Shown one piece after another: positions 1 to 5,756 of a stretch of 7,915 nt of DNA. The stretch is taken from the NCBI GenBank assembly GCA_009920225.1, contig RGAJ01000069.1, forward strand, positions 1-7,915, written 5' to 3'. This DNA comes from Paracoccaceae bacterium. Lineage in GTDB: Bacteria; Pseudomonadota; Alphaproteobacteria; Rhodobacterales; Rhodobacteraceae. The notes beneath the pieces are model-generated. The model made no database searches, was not told the DNA's origin, and saw nothing but the letters and a program-made list of their open reading frames with translations. Position numbers and translations under genes: made by a program. Positions within the stretch are counted from its first letter, which is position 1. Each line of letters opens with the position of its first letter.

Positions 1-133
1 TGAATGACGGGGGTATTTTGCGACACGTGATTCCCTGTTCTTGTACTTTGTTTGATCAAATAGGACCGAAATTTTGCCAGTTTGCAATGTTCAAAGGCGC
101 AGGAATTTGGTCATTTTTAAACAAATGGTCTGC
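1..133. other. Non-coding stretch downstream of the PhnD-like gene
   Basis: AT-rich sequence between the PhnD-like stop (134) and the window edge. It contains the 10-bp palindrome TTTGATCAAA at 51-60 and a weak bulged stem around 77-103, but no gene, clear promoter or clear terminator that I can support. It may hold the 3' end of the minus-strand unit and the upstream region of a gene outside the window. Confidence 0.4.
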
Positions 134-877
134 TCAACTGAACAATTTGTCAGGTGACGTTGGGGAAGGCACCGACAGATATTCATCCGTGCTGAGGCGA
201 ATAAAACCGCGCAAACGCATTTGCGATTTCTGATTCTGTTCCAATGACGTGAATGCATTTTGCACGGCTGCGGCAACGCGCGCGGCATCAAATCTGGTGG
301 CGCAAATATAGGGAAGCGCAGGCGTGGGATCCGTACGTGCGATGATGTGCAAGGACGCAAGTTCGGGATATTCCACCAAAGCCAAGGCATAGGTGTTGGC
401 ATCCACCGCGCAAAAATCGGCGCGCCCCTCGCGCACCGCCCACATGGATTGGACATGCGCCCCTGTTTCAACGCCGACCGCTGGGCGAATGCCGTGTCGT
501 GTCAGATAGGTCACAGGCCCCGCCCAACCGGATTGCGAGAGCGCATCGTTATAGGCAAAGCGCCCCTGATCATAAGACATCAAATCGCGGTCAGCATTGG
601 CCGATAAAATCAGGCTATTGTAATACCCTGCAGGGCATCCTTCGATCCCATAATCAGGGGTCAGCACATAGGACACCTTGTCATGCAACCGTTCGCGATA
701 GGGCATGCCGCAGGTTTGTCCCACTACCAAATCAGCTGATTGCCACTGCGCCCAGATGTCGGGGTCACGTGTCAATTGCGCGGGGCCAAACCCAAGCTCT
801 GCCCTGATCAATGCCCAAAACTGATCATGCGCTGCACGAAGGTGCGCGAAATCATACATGGGCAAACAGGCGATCAT
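134..877 (-). CDS. PhnD-like periplasmic-binding-fold protein without a signal peptide
   Basis: The 247-residue product resembles the PhnD/phosphonate-type (type 2 periplasmic binding fold) substrate-binding family. It opens with the fold's first strand (IACLPMYDF, residues 2-10), followed by a helix, a D-L-V-V-G-Q-T-C-G segment (about 49-57), a GRADFCAVDANTYAL segment (about 151-165) and RTDPTPALPY (about 181-190). Family knowledge: PhnD proteins normally bind phosphonate or phosphate-like ligands in the periplasm for an ABC importer. Here there is no hydrophobic signal peptide, and no permease or ATPase gene lies in the window, so a cytoplasmic sensing or binding role is as likely as transport; the ligand cannot be read from sequence. 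The start at 877 is chosen because its ATG overlaps the upstream TerB-like stop as ATGA; a longer reading to 1000 would run antiparallel-frame Arg-rich residues inside that gene. Last gene of the DUF1330-TerB-PhnD trio. Family call fairly sure, function not. Confidence 0.8.
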   Translation of the reverse strand: MIACLPMYDFAHLRAAHDQFWALIRAELGFGPAQLTRDPDIWAQWQSADLVVGQTCGMPYRERLHDKVSYVLTPDYGIEGCPAGYYNSLILSANADRDLMSYDQGRFAYNDALSQSGWAGPVTYLTRHGIRPAVGVETGAHVQSMWAVREGRADFCAVDANTYALALVEYPELASLHIIARTDPTPALPYICATRFDAARVAAAVQNAFTSLEQNQKSQMRLRGFIRLSTDEYLSVPSPTSPDKLFS

Positions 878-1308
878 TGGGCGATACGTTGACGCGCAGA
901 TGCGCTTTCGACATCGGTGATGCCCAAAAGGTTCGCAACCAATCGAATAACCGCGTCTTCTTCGGCATCGCGTTCCCCGTCGGCCAATGCAATTGACCAC
1001 AGGGCCTCAATCACCCCGATGCGATCCACATATGGCACCGCATCTTTAATCGCGCGGGTAAAGCGCACGGTGTCGGGGGCTTCGGCCTCTAACACTTCGG
1101 CTTGGGCGCGTAACGTTTCTGCGTCTCTTGGGCCAAGCCCGTATCGCGTCGCCATCACGCGATCAATTTGCGCGATTTCATGGGTATCGTAGTGTTCATC
1201 TGACCGCGCCACACGCACCAATAGCGCGCAGAGCGCCAAGCGGGCATCCGTATCGGATAATTGCGCGGGCGCAGGGGCCAAAAGTGATTTCAGAAAATCG
1301 GCAAACAT
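874..1308 (-). CDS. TerB-like (tellurite-resistance TerB family) helical protein
   Basis: The 144-residue, mostly helical acidic protein has the two repeated-helix signatures of the TerB/DjlA-N fold: an LALCALLVRVARSDEHYD segment (about 24-41), where acidic residues follow the first helix, and an EALWSIALADGERDAEED segment (about 101-118) in the second half. Proteins of this type bind divalent metal through such acidic loops. Many alphaproteobacterial members are annotated as tellurite resistance only by homology, with no tested role. There is no TerC, TerD or other ter partner in the window, so tellurite resistance should not be assumed. The start ATG (1308) overlaps the TAA of the DUF1330 gene by one base (TAATG), and its own TGA overlaps the next ATG, so translation of all three is probably coupled. 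An AAGG stretch lies about 12 nt upstream inside the DUF1330 gene and may assist. Confidence 0.8.
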   Translation of the reverse strand: MFADFLKSLLAPAPAQLSDTDARLALCALLVRVARSDEHYDTHEIAQIDRVMATRYGLGPRDAETLRAQAEVLEAEAPDTVRFTRAIKDAVPYVDRIGVIEALWSIALADGERDAEEDAVIRLVANLLGITDVESASARQRIAQ

Positions 1309-1601
1309 TATGCGTCATAGCCTTCTACAATGACCAAATCCCCCGTGGATATGGGCGCGCGCAGGGACAGCGCATGTTGGTATTCAGGGCTGTGATAACA
1401 GGCTTTGGCTGTTTCTAGATCCTTGAATTCGATCACGACAGTGCGGGCGCGTGATGTGCCTTCCATGACCTCTTGGTCGCCGCCCCGCACGACAAAACGC
1501 GCACCATATTTGGCAAAGGCCACGGCGTTTGCCGCTTTGTAATTCTCATATTCTGCGGGGTTATCGACGGTGACATGGGCCACCCAATACGCTTTGGGCA
1601 T
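1308..1601 (-). CDS. DUF1330 family protein (dimeric alpha-beta barrel type)
   Basis: The 97-residue protein begins MPKAYWVAHVTVDNPAEYENY and has the usual DUF1330 layout: an N-terminal beta strand with A-Y-W-V-A-H-V, a helix carrying a Y-x-x-Y pair (about 18-21), a G-A-R-F-V-V-R-G-G strand (33-41), a central R-x-x-V-V-I-E-F strand (about 52-59) and an A-x-x-x-Y-H-S-P-E-Y helix (about 65-74). Family members form ferredoxin-like dimers related to small monooxygenases or EthD-like proteins; their biochemical role is mostly unknown. The length is typical for the family. An AAGG Shine-Dalgarno at 1611-1614 sits 9 nt before the ATG. First gene of a coupled trio with the TerB-like and PhnD-like genes; 69 bp separate it from the rhodanese stop, so it may be read from the rhodanese promoter or from a weak one in that gap. 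Confidence 0.85.
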   Translation of the reverse strand: MPKAYWVAHVTVDNPAEYENYKAANAVAFAKYGARFVVRGGDQEVMEGTSRARTVVIEFKDLETAKACYHSPEYQHALSLRAPISTGDLVIVEGYDA

Positions 1602-1608
1602 TGGTTCA

Positions 1609-1658
1609 ATCCTTGTTTTTCCTAAATGTGTAGCGAATGATGCGCGGATGACAAGGAT
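1609..1658 (-). other. Inverted repeat able to mask the DUF1330 ribosome-binding site
   Basis: ATCCTTGT at 1609-1616 and ACAAGGAT at 1651-1658 are perfect 8-bp inverted copies separated by 34 bases, in the gap between the rhodanese stop and the DUF1330 start. Read on the minus strand, the second arm in the mRNA contains the AAGG that should serve as the DUF1330 ribosome-binding site. Pairing could reduce initiation unless the leader refolds. The stem is short, the loop long and AT-rich, and there is no U-tract, so it is not a convincing terminator. The repeat itself is seen directly; a regulatory role is inference. Confidence 0.35.
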
Positions 1659-1670
1659 AAATCAGCCTGC

Positions 1671-2027
1671 CTAGCGGGGAACAACCTCTGCGCCGCTTGC
1701 CAAGACTTGGCCAAATCCACCGATGTTCGAGACATTGGAAAAGCCAAGCTTTTTCAAAACTTGCGTGGCCATGTGGCTGCGTGCACCCGAGGCGCAATAT
1801 ACAGCAACGGCGCGATTCGCCTTGAGATCTTTGTCATGATCCGGATAGCGGCTGTCGGCGATATTGGCCAGTTGCATCAATGGGATATGCTTGGCACCCT
1901 TGACCTTGCCCGACTGCGAGACTTCGGAGACGTCACGAACATCAATGATCGTGATCTTGCCTTTTGCGGCGTCGTTTAAAATCGCGGTGATTGCGGGGTC
2001 TGCTTTTGGTTTGAATAGTCCGAACAT
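1671..2027 (-). CDS. Single-domain rhodanese-like sulfurtransferase
   Basis: The 118-residue protein is one rhodanese domain. It has the entry strand T-I-I-D-V-R-D (about 26-32), G-x-x-x-G-A-K-H-I-P-L (about 40-50) and the active-site loop C-A-S-G-A-R-S with the persulfide-forming cysteine at residue 78, then a C-terminal N-I-G-G-F segment (101-105). Such proteins carry sulfur as a cysteine persulfide between donors and acceptors; the partner here is unknown. No signal peptide or membrane segment is visible (start MFGLFKPKADP), so it should be cytoplasmic. The start at 2027 is set by a strong AAGGAA ribosome-binding site 7 nt upstream; the open frame continues to 2312 but that part lies in the promoter and in rlmJ. 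It has its own promoter with a palindrome over the -10 box, suggesting regulation separate from pyrG-rlmJ. Confidence 0.93.
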   Translation of the reverse strand: MFGLFKPKADPAITAILNDAAKGKITIIDVRDVSEVSQSGKVKGAKHIPLMQLANIADSRYPDHDKDLKANRAVAVYCASGARSHMATQVLKKLGFSNVSNIGGFGQVLASGAEVVPR

Positions 2028-2034
2028 GATGACA

Positions 2035-2040
2035 TTCCTT
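2035..2040 (-). promoter_or_regulatory. Ribosome-binding site fixing the rhodanese start
   Basis: On the minus strand AAGGAA lies 7 nt before the ATG at 2027. It is the only good Shine-Dalgarno match near this reading frame and excludes the longer frame that would begin at 2312 inside rlmJ. Confidence 0.75.
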
Positions 2041-2052
2041 GATGACGTTGCG

Positions 2053-2067
2053 CTGTATATAATACAG
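2053..2067. promoter_or_regulatory. Palindromic operator candidate over the rhodanese -10 box
   Basis: CTGTATATAATACAG is a perfect inverted repeat: CTGTAT, 3-bp centre ATA, then ATACAG. It covers the proposed -10 hexamer (2056-2061) of the rhodanese promoter, where a bound repressor would block RNA polymerase. ArsR-type repressors that sense sulfide or persulfide often control rhodanese genes in proteobacteria, but no regulator gene is in the window, so the bound protein is unknown. The CTGT...ACAG ends recall the enterobacterial LexA box, but the spacing is 7 rather than 8, and alphaproteobacterial LexA uses a different site. Confidence 0.5.
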
Positions 2068-2084
2068 GCCACAAACACATTCAA
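2056..2084 (-). promoter_or_regulatory. Sigma-70-type promoter of the rhodanese gene
   Basis: On the minus strand TTGAAT (2079-2084) and TATATA (2056-2061) are separated by exactly 17 bp, inside the AT-rich 103-bp gap between rlmJ and the rhodanese. Transcription would start near 2049 and leave a short leader of about 20 nt containing the AAGGAA ribosome-binding site. Assigned by sequence match and spacing only. Confidence 0.6.
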
Positions 2085-2130
2085 GAAATAATATATGTAT
2101 TGCAAAAAATGATAGCTTTGGTTTTTTACT

Positions 2131-2913
2131 TTAACCGAGGGATGCGAATTTCTTGGACAATCGGTCCATTTCGGAATGAAGCCCATAGGTCGGATTGATG
2201 CAGAACATGCCTGATCCCACCATGCGATGACCCTCACGCGCGGGCGGAAACGCGACGCGATGATCAACGGCATCGGGAAACTGTCTGGATAGCATTTTGA
2301 CCATCTGCGCATAGCCGCCGTCTTTTAGGACGGGATACCAAAGAAGGATCGTGCCCACGTTCCATTTCTTGGCGATTTGCGCGATGAAGGTGGGCAGTGT
2401 GCTATAATCAGATTTGATTTCATAACTGGGATCAATCAACAAAACGCCCCGACGCGGGGTAGGGGGGCAAAGTGATTGTGCCATCGCGAAGCCGTCTTTT
2501 TGATAGACCTTTACCCCATCCCCCATTGCAATTTGCAAGGCGTGGGATTCTTGGGGATGCAGCTCTGCCAAATGCAGGGTGTCGATGTTACGCAACAGGG
2601 TTTCGGCGATTTTTGGTGACCCGGGATAAAACGTATCCCCATGTGTCTGGCGTGTTTGTGCAATCACATGCGAATAGGGGTGATCTGGCGCAAACCATGC
2701 GGCAATGTCAGGGTTTTGAATGCCCTGTCGTGCTTCGCCCGTTTTCACCGCCTCATCCGACACAAGGTTATAGACCGCGCGGCCCGCGTGCGTTTCCAGA
2801 TAGCTGATGGGTTTGTCCTTGCGGGTTAAATAGGACAAAACACATGCCAAAAGGGCATGTTTGTGAACATCGGCTAAATTACCCGCGTGATAGATATGTT
2901 GATAGGACAGCAT
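2131..2913 (-). CDS. rlmJ: 23S rRNA (adenine(2030)-N6)-methyltransferase
   Basis: The 260-residue product matches RlmJ, which uses S-adenosylmethionine to methylate N6 of A2030 in 23S rRNA. The N-terminal MLSYQHIYHAGNLADVHKH block, the YLETHAGRAVY strand-loop (38-48), a Y-P-G-S-P segment (96-100), E-L-H-P (117-120), the catalytic-type I-D-P-S-Y-E motif (160-165), L-W-Y-P-V (191-195) and G-S-G-M-x-x-I-N-P (233-241) are all in family order. The catalytic motif is DPSY where the E. coli enzyme has DPPY, a permitted variant of the N6-adenine methyltransferase motif. At 260 residues it lacks most of the C-terminal tail of the 280-residue E. coli enzyme, which lies outside the catalytic core. It sits 49 bp after pyrG on the same strand; the upstream ribosome-binding match is weak, so expression may rely on read-through from pyrG. 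Confidence 0.95.
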   Translation of the reverse strand: MLSYQHIYHAGNLADVHKHALLACVLSYLTRKDKPISYLETHAGRAVYNLVSDEAVKTGEARQGIQNPDIAAWFAPDHPYSHVIAQTRQTHGDTFYPGSPKIAETLLRNIDTLHLAELHPQESHALQIAMGDGVKVYQKDGFAMAQSLCPPTPRRGVLLIDPSYEIKSDYSTLPTFIAQIAKKWNVGTILLWYPVLKDGGYAQMVKMLSRQFPDAVDHRVAFPPAREGHRMVGSGMFCINPTYGLHSEMDRLSKKFASLG

Positions 2914-2935
2914 TCCGTTCGCCTAGGCCAACACA

Positions 2936-2953
2936 GCACCGCACAGGCGGTGC
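2936..2953 (-). terminator. GC-rich hairpin between pyrG and rlmJ (weak terminator or processing site)
   Basis: GCACCGC (2936-2942) and GCGGTGC (2947-2953) form a perfect 7-bp stem with a 4-base loop, starting about 10 bases after the pyrG stop. On the minus strand the stem is followed by TGTGTTGG rather than a run of T. It is therefore at best a partial terminator, and may instead protect the pyrG mRNA 3' end while letting rlmJ be read. Confidence 0.5.
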
Positions 2954-2962
2954 CGTATAGGG

Positions 2963-4606
2963 TTACACCAGACGTTCATCCTGTTTAGCCGCACGCACGA
3001 AATCTTTGAACAACGGATGGGGTTCAAAGGGTTTTGATTTCAATTCGGGGTGGAATTGTACCCCGATAAACCATGGATGATCGGACCATTCCACGATTTC
3101 AGGCAGGCTTCCGTCAGGGGACATGCCGGAAAAGCGCAGACCCGCATTTTCCAATTTATCACGATATTTGATCGCAACCTCATAGCGGTGGCGATGGCGT
3201 TCCTCGATATCGCAGGTGCCATAGACCTCTGCGACCTTTGATCCTTCGGCCAAGGTTGCGGAATAGGCACCCAACCGCATTGTGCCGCCCTTGTCATCCC
3301 CGACAGAGCGTTCAACGGTTTGATTGCCCTGCACCCATTCTTTCAAATGATAAACAACGGGTTCGAAACGCTTTTTGCCTGCTTCGTGATCAAATTCTTC
3401 GGATCCCGCATCTGTCAATCCGGCCACATTGCGCGCGGCTTCGATAACGGCCATTTGCATGCCCAAACAAATGCCCAAATAGGGAACTTTGTTTTCGCGG
3501 GCAAACTGCGCCGCTTTGATTTTTCCTTCGGTGCCACGTTCGCCAAATCCACCAGGGACCAAAATGGCGTTAAACCCATGCAAACGGGATACGGGGTCTT
3601 CTGTTTCAAAGACTTCTGCATCGACCCATTCGATATTGACCTTGACGCGGTTCGCCATGCCACCGTGGGTCAGGGCTTCGGCGATGGATTTATATGCGTC
3701 TTCAAGCTGGGTGTATTTTCCGACGATGGCGATTTTAACCTCGCCTTCGGGGTTGTAGATGCGATCTGCGACGTCTTCCCAACGGGATAGGTCCGGTTTT
3801 GGCGCGGGGGAAATACCAAAGGCATCCAAAACAGCCTGATCCAAACCCTCGCGGTGATAAGCCAAAGGCGCCTCATAGATCGATTTCAAATCCTTTGCCG
3901 CAATCACGGAATCGGGGCGCACGTTGCAAAACAGCGCAAGCTTTTCACGTTCTTTCTCGGGGATGTCACCTTCGGAGCGACACACAAGGATATCGGGCGC
4001 GATGCCGATGGAACGCAGCTCTTTCACGCTGTGTTGGGTCGGTTTTGTTTTCAATTCGCCTGACGCTTTGACAAACGGCAACAGCGTCAAATGCATAAAG
4101 ATACATTGGCCGCGTGGTTTATCTTGGGAAAACTGACGGATGGCTTCGAAAAATGGCAGACCTTCGATGTCGCCGACGGTCCCGCCGATTTCACACAGCA
4201 TGAAATCAACTTCGTCTTCGCCGATTTTCAAGAAATCTTTGATTTCATTGGTCACATGCGGGATCACTTGGATGGTTTTTCCCAAATAATCGCCACGGCG
4301 TTCTTTTTCCAAAACGGTGGAATAGATACGGCCTGAGGACACAGAATCGGTTGTTCGCGCAGCGACGCCTGTGAACCGTTCATAGTGGCCCAAATCCAGA
4401 TCGGTTTCCGCGCCATCATCGGTGACAAACACTTCGCCATGCTCAAACGGCGACATAGTGCCCGGATCGACGTTCAAATAGGGGTCAAGTTTGCGCAACC
4501 GAACGCTGTAGCCTCGCGCTTGCAATAACGCACCGAGTGCGGCAGAGGCCAGTCCTTTTCCCAAGGATGAAACAACACCGCCCGTGATGAATATGTATCT
4601 TGCCAT
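2963..4606 (-). CDS. pyrG: CTP synthase (glutamine-hydrolysing)
   Basis: PyrG converts UTP, ATP and glutamine to CTP, the last step of pyrimidine nucleotide synthesis, in the cytoplasm. The 547-residue length is typical. The N-terminal synthase domain opens [17 protein letters not shown] with the P-loop-like segment (about 8-18), then [21 protein letters not shown] (about 39-59), [11 protein letters not shown] (138-148) and the K-T-K-P-T-Q-H-S-V uridine-binding segment (186-194). The C-terminal class I glutamine amidotransferase domain shows PGGFGERG (351-358), nucleophile Cys380 in LGICLGMQ, and His519 and Glu521 in GVQFHPEL. All key residues are present. The ATG at 4606 has a GGGAG ribosome-binding site at 4618-4622, 11 nt upstream. 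That site can be paired by an upstream leader arm, which suggests pyrimidine-responsive control. It lies 171 bp downstream of secG. Confidence 0.98.
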   Translation of the reverse strand: MARYIFITGGVVSSLGKGLASAALGALLQARGYSVRLRKLDPYLNVDPGTMSPFEHGEVFVTDDGAETDLDLGHYERFTGVAARTTDSVSSGRIYSTVLEKERRGDYLGKTIQVIPHVTNEIKDFLKIGEDEVDFMLCEIGGTVGDIEGLPFFEAIRQFSQDKPRGQCIFMHLTLLPFVKASGELKTKPTQHSVKELRSIGIAPDILVCRSEGDIPEKEREKLALFCNVRPDSVIAAKDLKSIYEAPLAYHREGLDQAVLDAFGISPAPKPDLSRWEDVADRIYNPEGEVKIAIVGKYTQLEDAYKSIAEALTHGGMANRVKVNIEWVDAEVFETEDPVSRLHGFNAILVPGGFGERGTEGKIKAAQFARENKVPYLGICLGMQMAVIEAARNVAGLTDAGSEEFDHEAGKKRFEPVVYHLKEWVQGNQTVERSVGDDKGGTMRLGAYSATLAEGSKVAEVYGTCDIEERHRHRYEVAIKYRDKLENAGLRFSGMSPDGSLPEIVEWSDHPWFIGVQFHPELKSKPFEPHPLFKDFVRAAKQDERLV

Positions 4607-4618
4607 GCGCGAAAACGC

Positions 4619-4690
4619 TCCCGTGATTTTGTTTCAGGCGAACCCAAAATGTTAGTCCCACTGCAACAAAAGAATCGCAGTATCACGGGA
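4619..4690 (-). promoter_or_regulatory. Structured pyrG leader with ribosome-binding-site-masking repeat
   Basis: In the minus-strand transcript TCCCGTGAT (4690-4682) is a perfect 9-bp complement of ATCACGGGA (4627-4619), and the latter contains four of the five bases of the pyrG ribosome-binding site (4618-4622). Directly inside the first arm a small hairpin can form: ACTGC (4681-4677) with GCAGT (4664-4660), loop 12. The outer stem would close a leader of about 70 nt and hide the ribosome-binding site. This recalls E. coli pyrC and pyrD, where a 5'-end/ribosome-binding-site hairpin forms or not according to the transcription start chosen by the CTP/GTP ratio. The repeat is seen; its function is inference. 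Confidence 0.45.
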
Positions 4691-4697
4691 TTTAAGA

Positions 4698-4724
4698 CAT
4701 ATAGGATTCGCAAAAATTTTGCAA
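4698..4724 (-). promoter_or_regulatory. Possible pyrG promoter
   Basis: On the minus strand TTGCAA (4719-4724) and TATATG (4698-4703) are 15 bp apart, a short spacing that lowers confidence. It is the best match in the secG-pyrG gap. If real, transcription would begin near 4689-4691, in the AATCCCG stretch, exactly at the arm that complements the pyrG ribosome-binding site. pyrG could instead be read through from secG. Confidence 0.35.
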
Positions 4725-4725
4725 T

Positions 4726-4755
4726 AAGACCGCAACATAATGATGCGGTCTTTTT
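4726..4755 (-). terminator. Intrinsic-type hairpin downstream of secG
   Basis: AAGACCGCA (4726-4734) and TGCGGTCTT (4744-4752) form a perfect 9-bp stem with a 9-base loop, ending 25 bases after the secG stop codon. The better T-run (4751-4755) is on the plus strand. On the minus strand, where secG is read, the tail is only CTTATTG followed by more A/T-rich sequence. It probably ends or reduces secG transcription and so separates secG from the pyrG leader; efficiency cannot be judged by eye. Confidence 0.6.
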
Positions 4756-4777
4756 CGTGGACCCAATAGGTTGTGTA

Positions 4778-5143
4778 TTAGTTCGCGCTTGGAACCAATG
4801 GCGTTGCATCACCCGCAGAGGGTGGCAACAGGTCTTGGACATCAGGAAGCGCAGGCGTTGTCGCCTCTGACGCAGGGGCGCTGTCACCCAAGCGATCAAA
4901 GATCGATGATCCAGCTGATTTCTCAGCAGAAATAATCGTCAGGCTGATTGATGTGATGATAAATCCAACGGCCAAGATCCATGTCATCTTGGTCAGTGCC
5001 GTTGCCGCGCTGCGACTGGACAAAACGCCATCGCCGCCGCCGCCACCCATACCTAGGCCGCCACCTTCGGAGCGTTGCAGCAATACAATGCCGACCAAAG
5101 CTAGTGCCAAAATCAGGTGAATGGTAAGTACGACGTTTTCCAT
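4778..5143 (-). CDS. secG: Preprotein translocase subunit SecG
   Basis: SecG is the small auxiliary subunit of the SecYEG inner-membrane channel and supports SecA-driven protein export. The 121-residue product has the family's two membrane helices (about 3-22 and 52-72) joined by a cytoplasmic loop with L-L-Q-R-S-E-G-G-G-L-G and a glycine-rich run (27-37), then the conserved S-S-R-S-A-A-T-A-L-T-K segment (42-52). The C-terminal third (about 75-121) is a Pro/Ala/Ser-rich low-complexity tail, common in alphaproteobacterial SecG and making it slightly longer than the 110-residue E. coli protein. Upstream is the DUF6524-like membrane protein gene (96-bp gap); downstream is pyrG. A GGGG ribosome-binding stretch lies 4 nt before the ATG at 5143. 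Confidence 0.96.
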   Translation of the reverse strand: MENVVLTIHLILALALVGIVLLQRSEGGGLGMGGGGGDGVLSSRSAATALTKMTWILAVGFIITSISLTIISAEKSAGSSIFDRLGDSAPASEATTPALPDVQDLLPPSAGDATPLVPSAN

Positions 5144-5157
5144 AGCGCCCCGCAGTC

Positions 5158-5191
5158 ATAAGGTTTCTTGCGGCTAGATATATAAGGTTTC
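5158..5191. repeat. 10-bp direct repeat upstream of secG
   Basis: ATAAGGTTTC occurs at 5158-5167 and again at 5182-5191, 24 bp start to start, in the short gap upstream of secG. One copy overlaps the spacer of the proposed secG promoter and the other lies in the leader. Two copies could be a regulator-binding pair or a small duplication; nothing else identifies it. Confidence 0.4.
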
Positions 5192-5203
5192 CCGTGGGGG
5201 CAA
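5175..5203 (-). promoter_or_regulatory. Possible secG promoter
   Basis: On the minus strand TTGCCC (5198-5203) and TATCTA (5175-5180) are 17 bp apart within the 96-bp gap between the DUF6524-like gene and secG, next to an AT-rich TATATA step. The hexamer matches are moderate, and secG may also be read from further upstream. Confidence 0.35.
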
Positions 5204-5239
5204 GGGTTGATTACCCCGATTTCCGCAAAACACCGCCTG

Positions 5240-5635
5240 TTATTCCGAAACGTCATCCATATCGGCCTGACCGCTCAGTCGACGGCGGATCAAAGACCAG
5301 CTCAGCCCAATCCCCATAACAAGGCTTAGGGCCAGAATCCCCAACCACGTCGTCAATTGGGGATTTGACAGGTCCAAAAGCCCCAGATCAGAAAACACCC
5401 AAACAAGCGCAGCAAACACAGCAACAACCAGTGCCATGCCAAACCCGCCGATGGATCGCAGTGTCGCGCGCAGGTAAATGATATAGCCGATCAATAGGAT
5501 CAGACCCATTAAAACAGTGATGGACATCCGCGTCGACCAATTGGCCAACGACCATTGAACGAAATTCCATTGTGTCGGGTTATAGGTCGCACAGACCAAC
5601 ACAAACGCCAAAAGCCACCTGATGAGAAACCCCAT
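5240..5635 (-). CDS. Small four-helix inner-membrane protein, DUF6524-like
   Basis: The 131-residue product is an integral membrane protein with four predicted helices (about 3-17, 38-56, 65-82 and 95-115) and a short acidic C-terminal tail ending ADMDDVSE. Conserved-looking features are G-F-L-I-R-W at the start, N-P-T-Q-W-N (19-24), the Y-L-R-A-T-L-R-S-I-G stretch (54-63), and S-W-S-L-I-R-R-R-L-S-G-Q (112-123). From memory this pattern fits the DUF6524 family, which is common in Rhodobacterales; no function is known. The start at 5635 is preferred because AAAGGGGA lies 5 nt upstream; ATGs further out at 5641 and 5689 lack a properly spaced site. First of the minus-strand genes, transcribed divergently from purA and leading into secG. 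The family name is moderately sure; membrane location is clear. Confidence 0.85.
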   Translation of the reverse strand: MGFLIRWLLAFVLVCATYNPTQWNFVQWSLANWSTRMSITVLMGLILLIGYIIYLRATLRSIGGFGMALVVAVFAALVWVFSDLGLLDLSNPQLTTWLGILALSLVMGIGLSWSLIRRRLSGQADMDDVSE

Positions 5636-5640
5636 TTTCA

Positions 5641-5648
5641 TCCCCTTT
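5641..5648 (-). promoter_or_regulatory. Ribosome-binding site fixing the DUF6524-like start
   Basis: AAAGGGGA on the minus strand lies 5 nt before the ATG at 5635. The ATG at 5641 overlaps this site, and the one at 5689 has no comparable site, so 5635 is the likely start. Confidence 0.7.
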
Positions 5649-5756
5649 ATCCGCATGGTTTCCGACTTTTGTGGACTAAGTTTTGCCATGCGTCAATTTG
5701 ATGGTTCCATTTGACCCCAAGCAGCGCTATATCAACGCGGGTTTGAAGACAGAGTC

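Noticed and set aside
46..60. FNR/FnrL-type box around TTTGATCAAA
   Set aside because: The halves are directly abutted and do not match TTGAT-N4-ATCAA; it is only a short palindrome.
74..105. Terminator hairpin downstream of the PhnD-like gene
   Set aside because: The stem is short with a two-base bulge and there is no convincing T-run on either strand.
18..233. Plus-strand open frame of 71 codons at the window start
   Set aside because: Overlaps the end of the PhnD-like gene on the other strand, has no ribosome-binding site and a composition unlike a real protein.
878..1000. Longer N-terminus for the PhnD-like protein from 1000
   Set aside because: The extra 41 residues are Arg/Cys-rich out-of-frame reading of the TerB-like gene; the ATGA overlap at 874-877 and the fold's first strand fit the shorter start.
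2053..2067. LexA (SOS) box at CTGT-N7-ACAG
   Set aside because: Spacing is 7 instead of the enterobacterial 8, and alphaproteobacterial LexA recognises a GAAC/GTTC-type site.
2028..2312. Longer rhodanese reading frame from 2312
   Set aside because: The extension lies in rlmJ and the rhodanese promoter; the strong ribosome-binding site at 2035-2040 supports the start at 2027.
4607..4777. tRNA gene downstream of secG, as found in E. coli
   Set aside because: No T-arm consensus, acceptor stem or cloverleaf could be found in the 171-bp gap.
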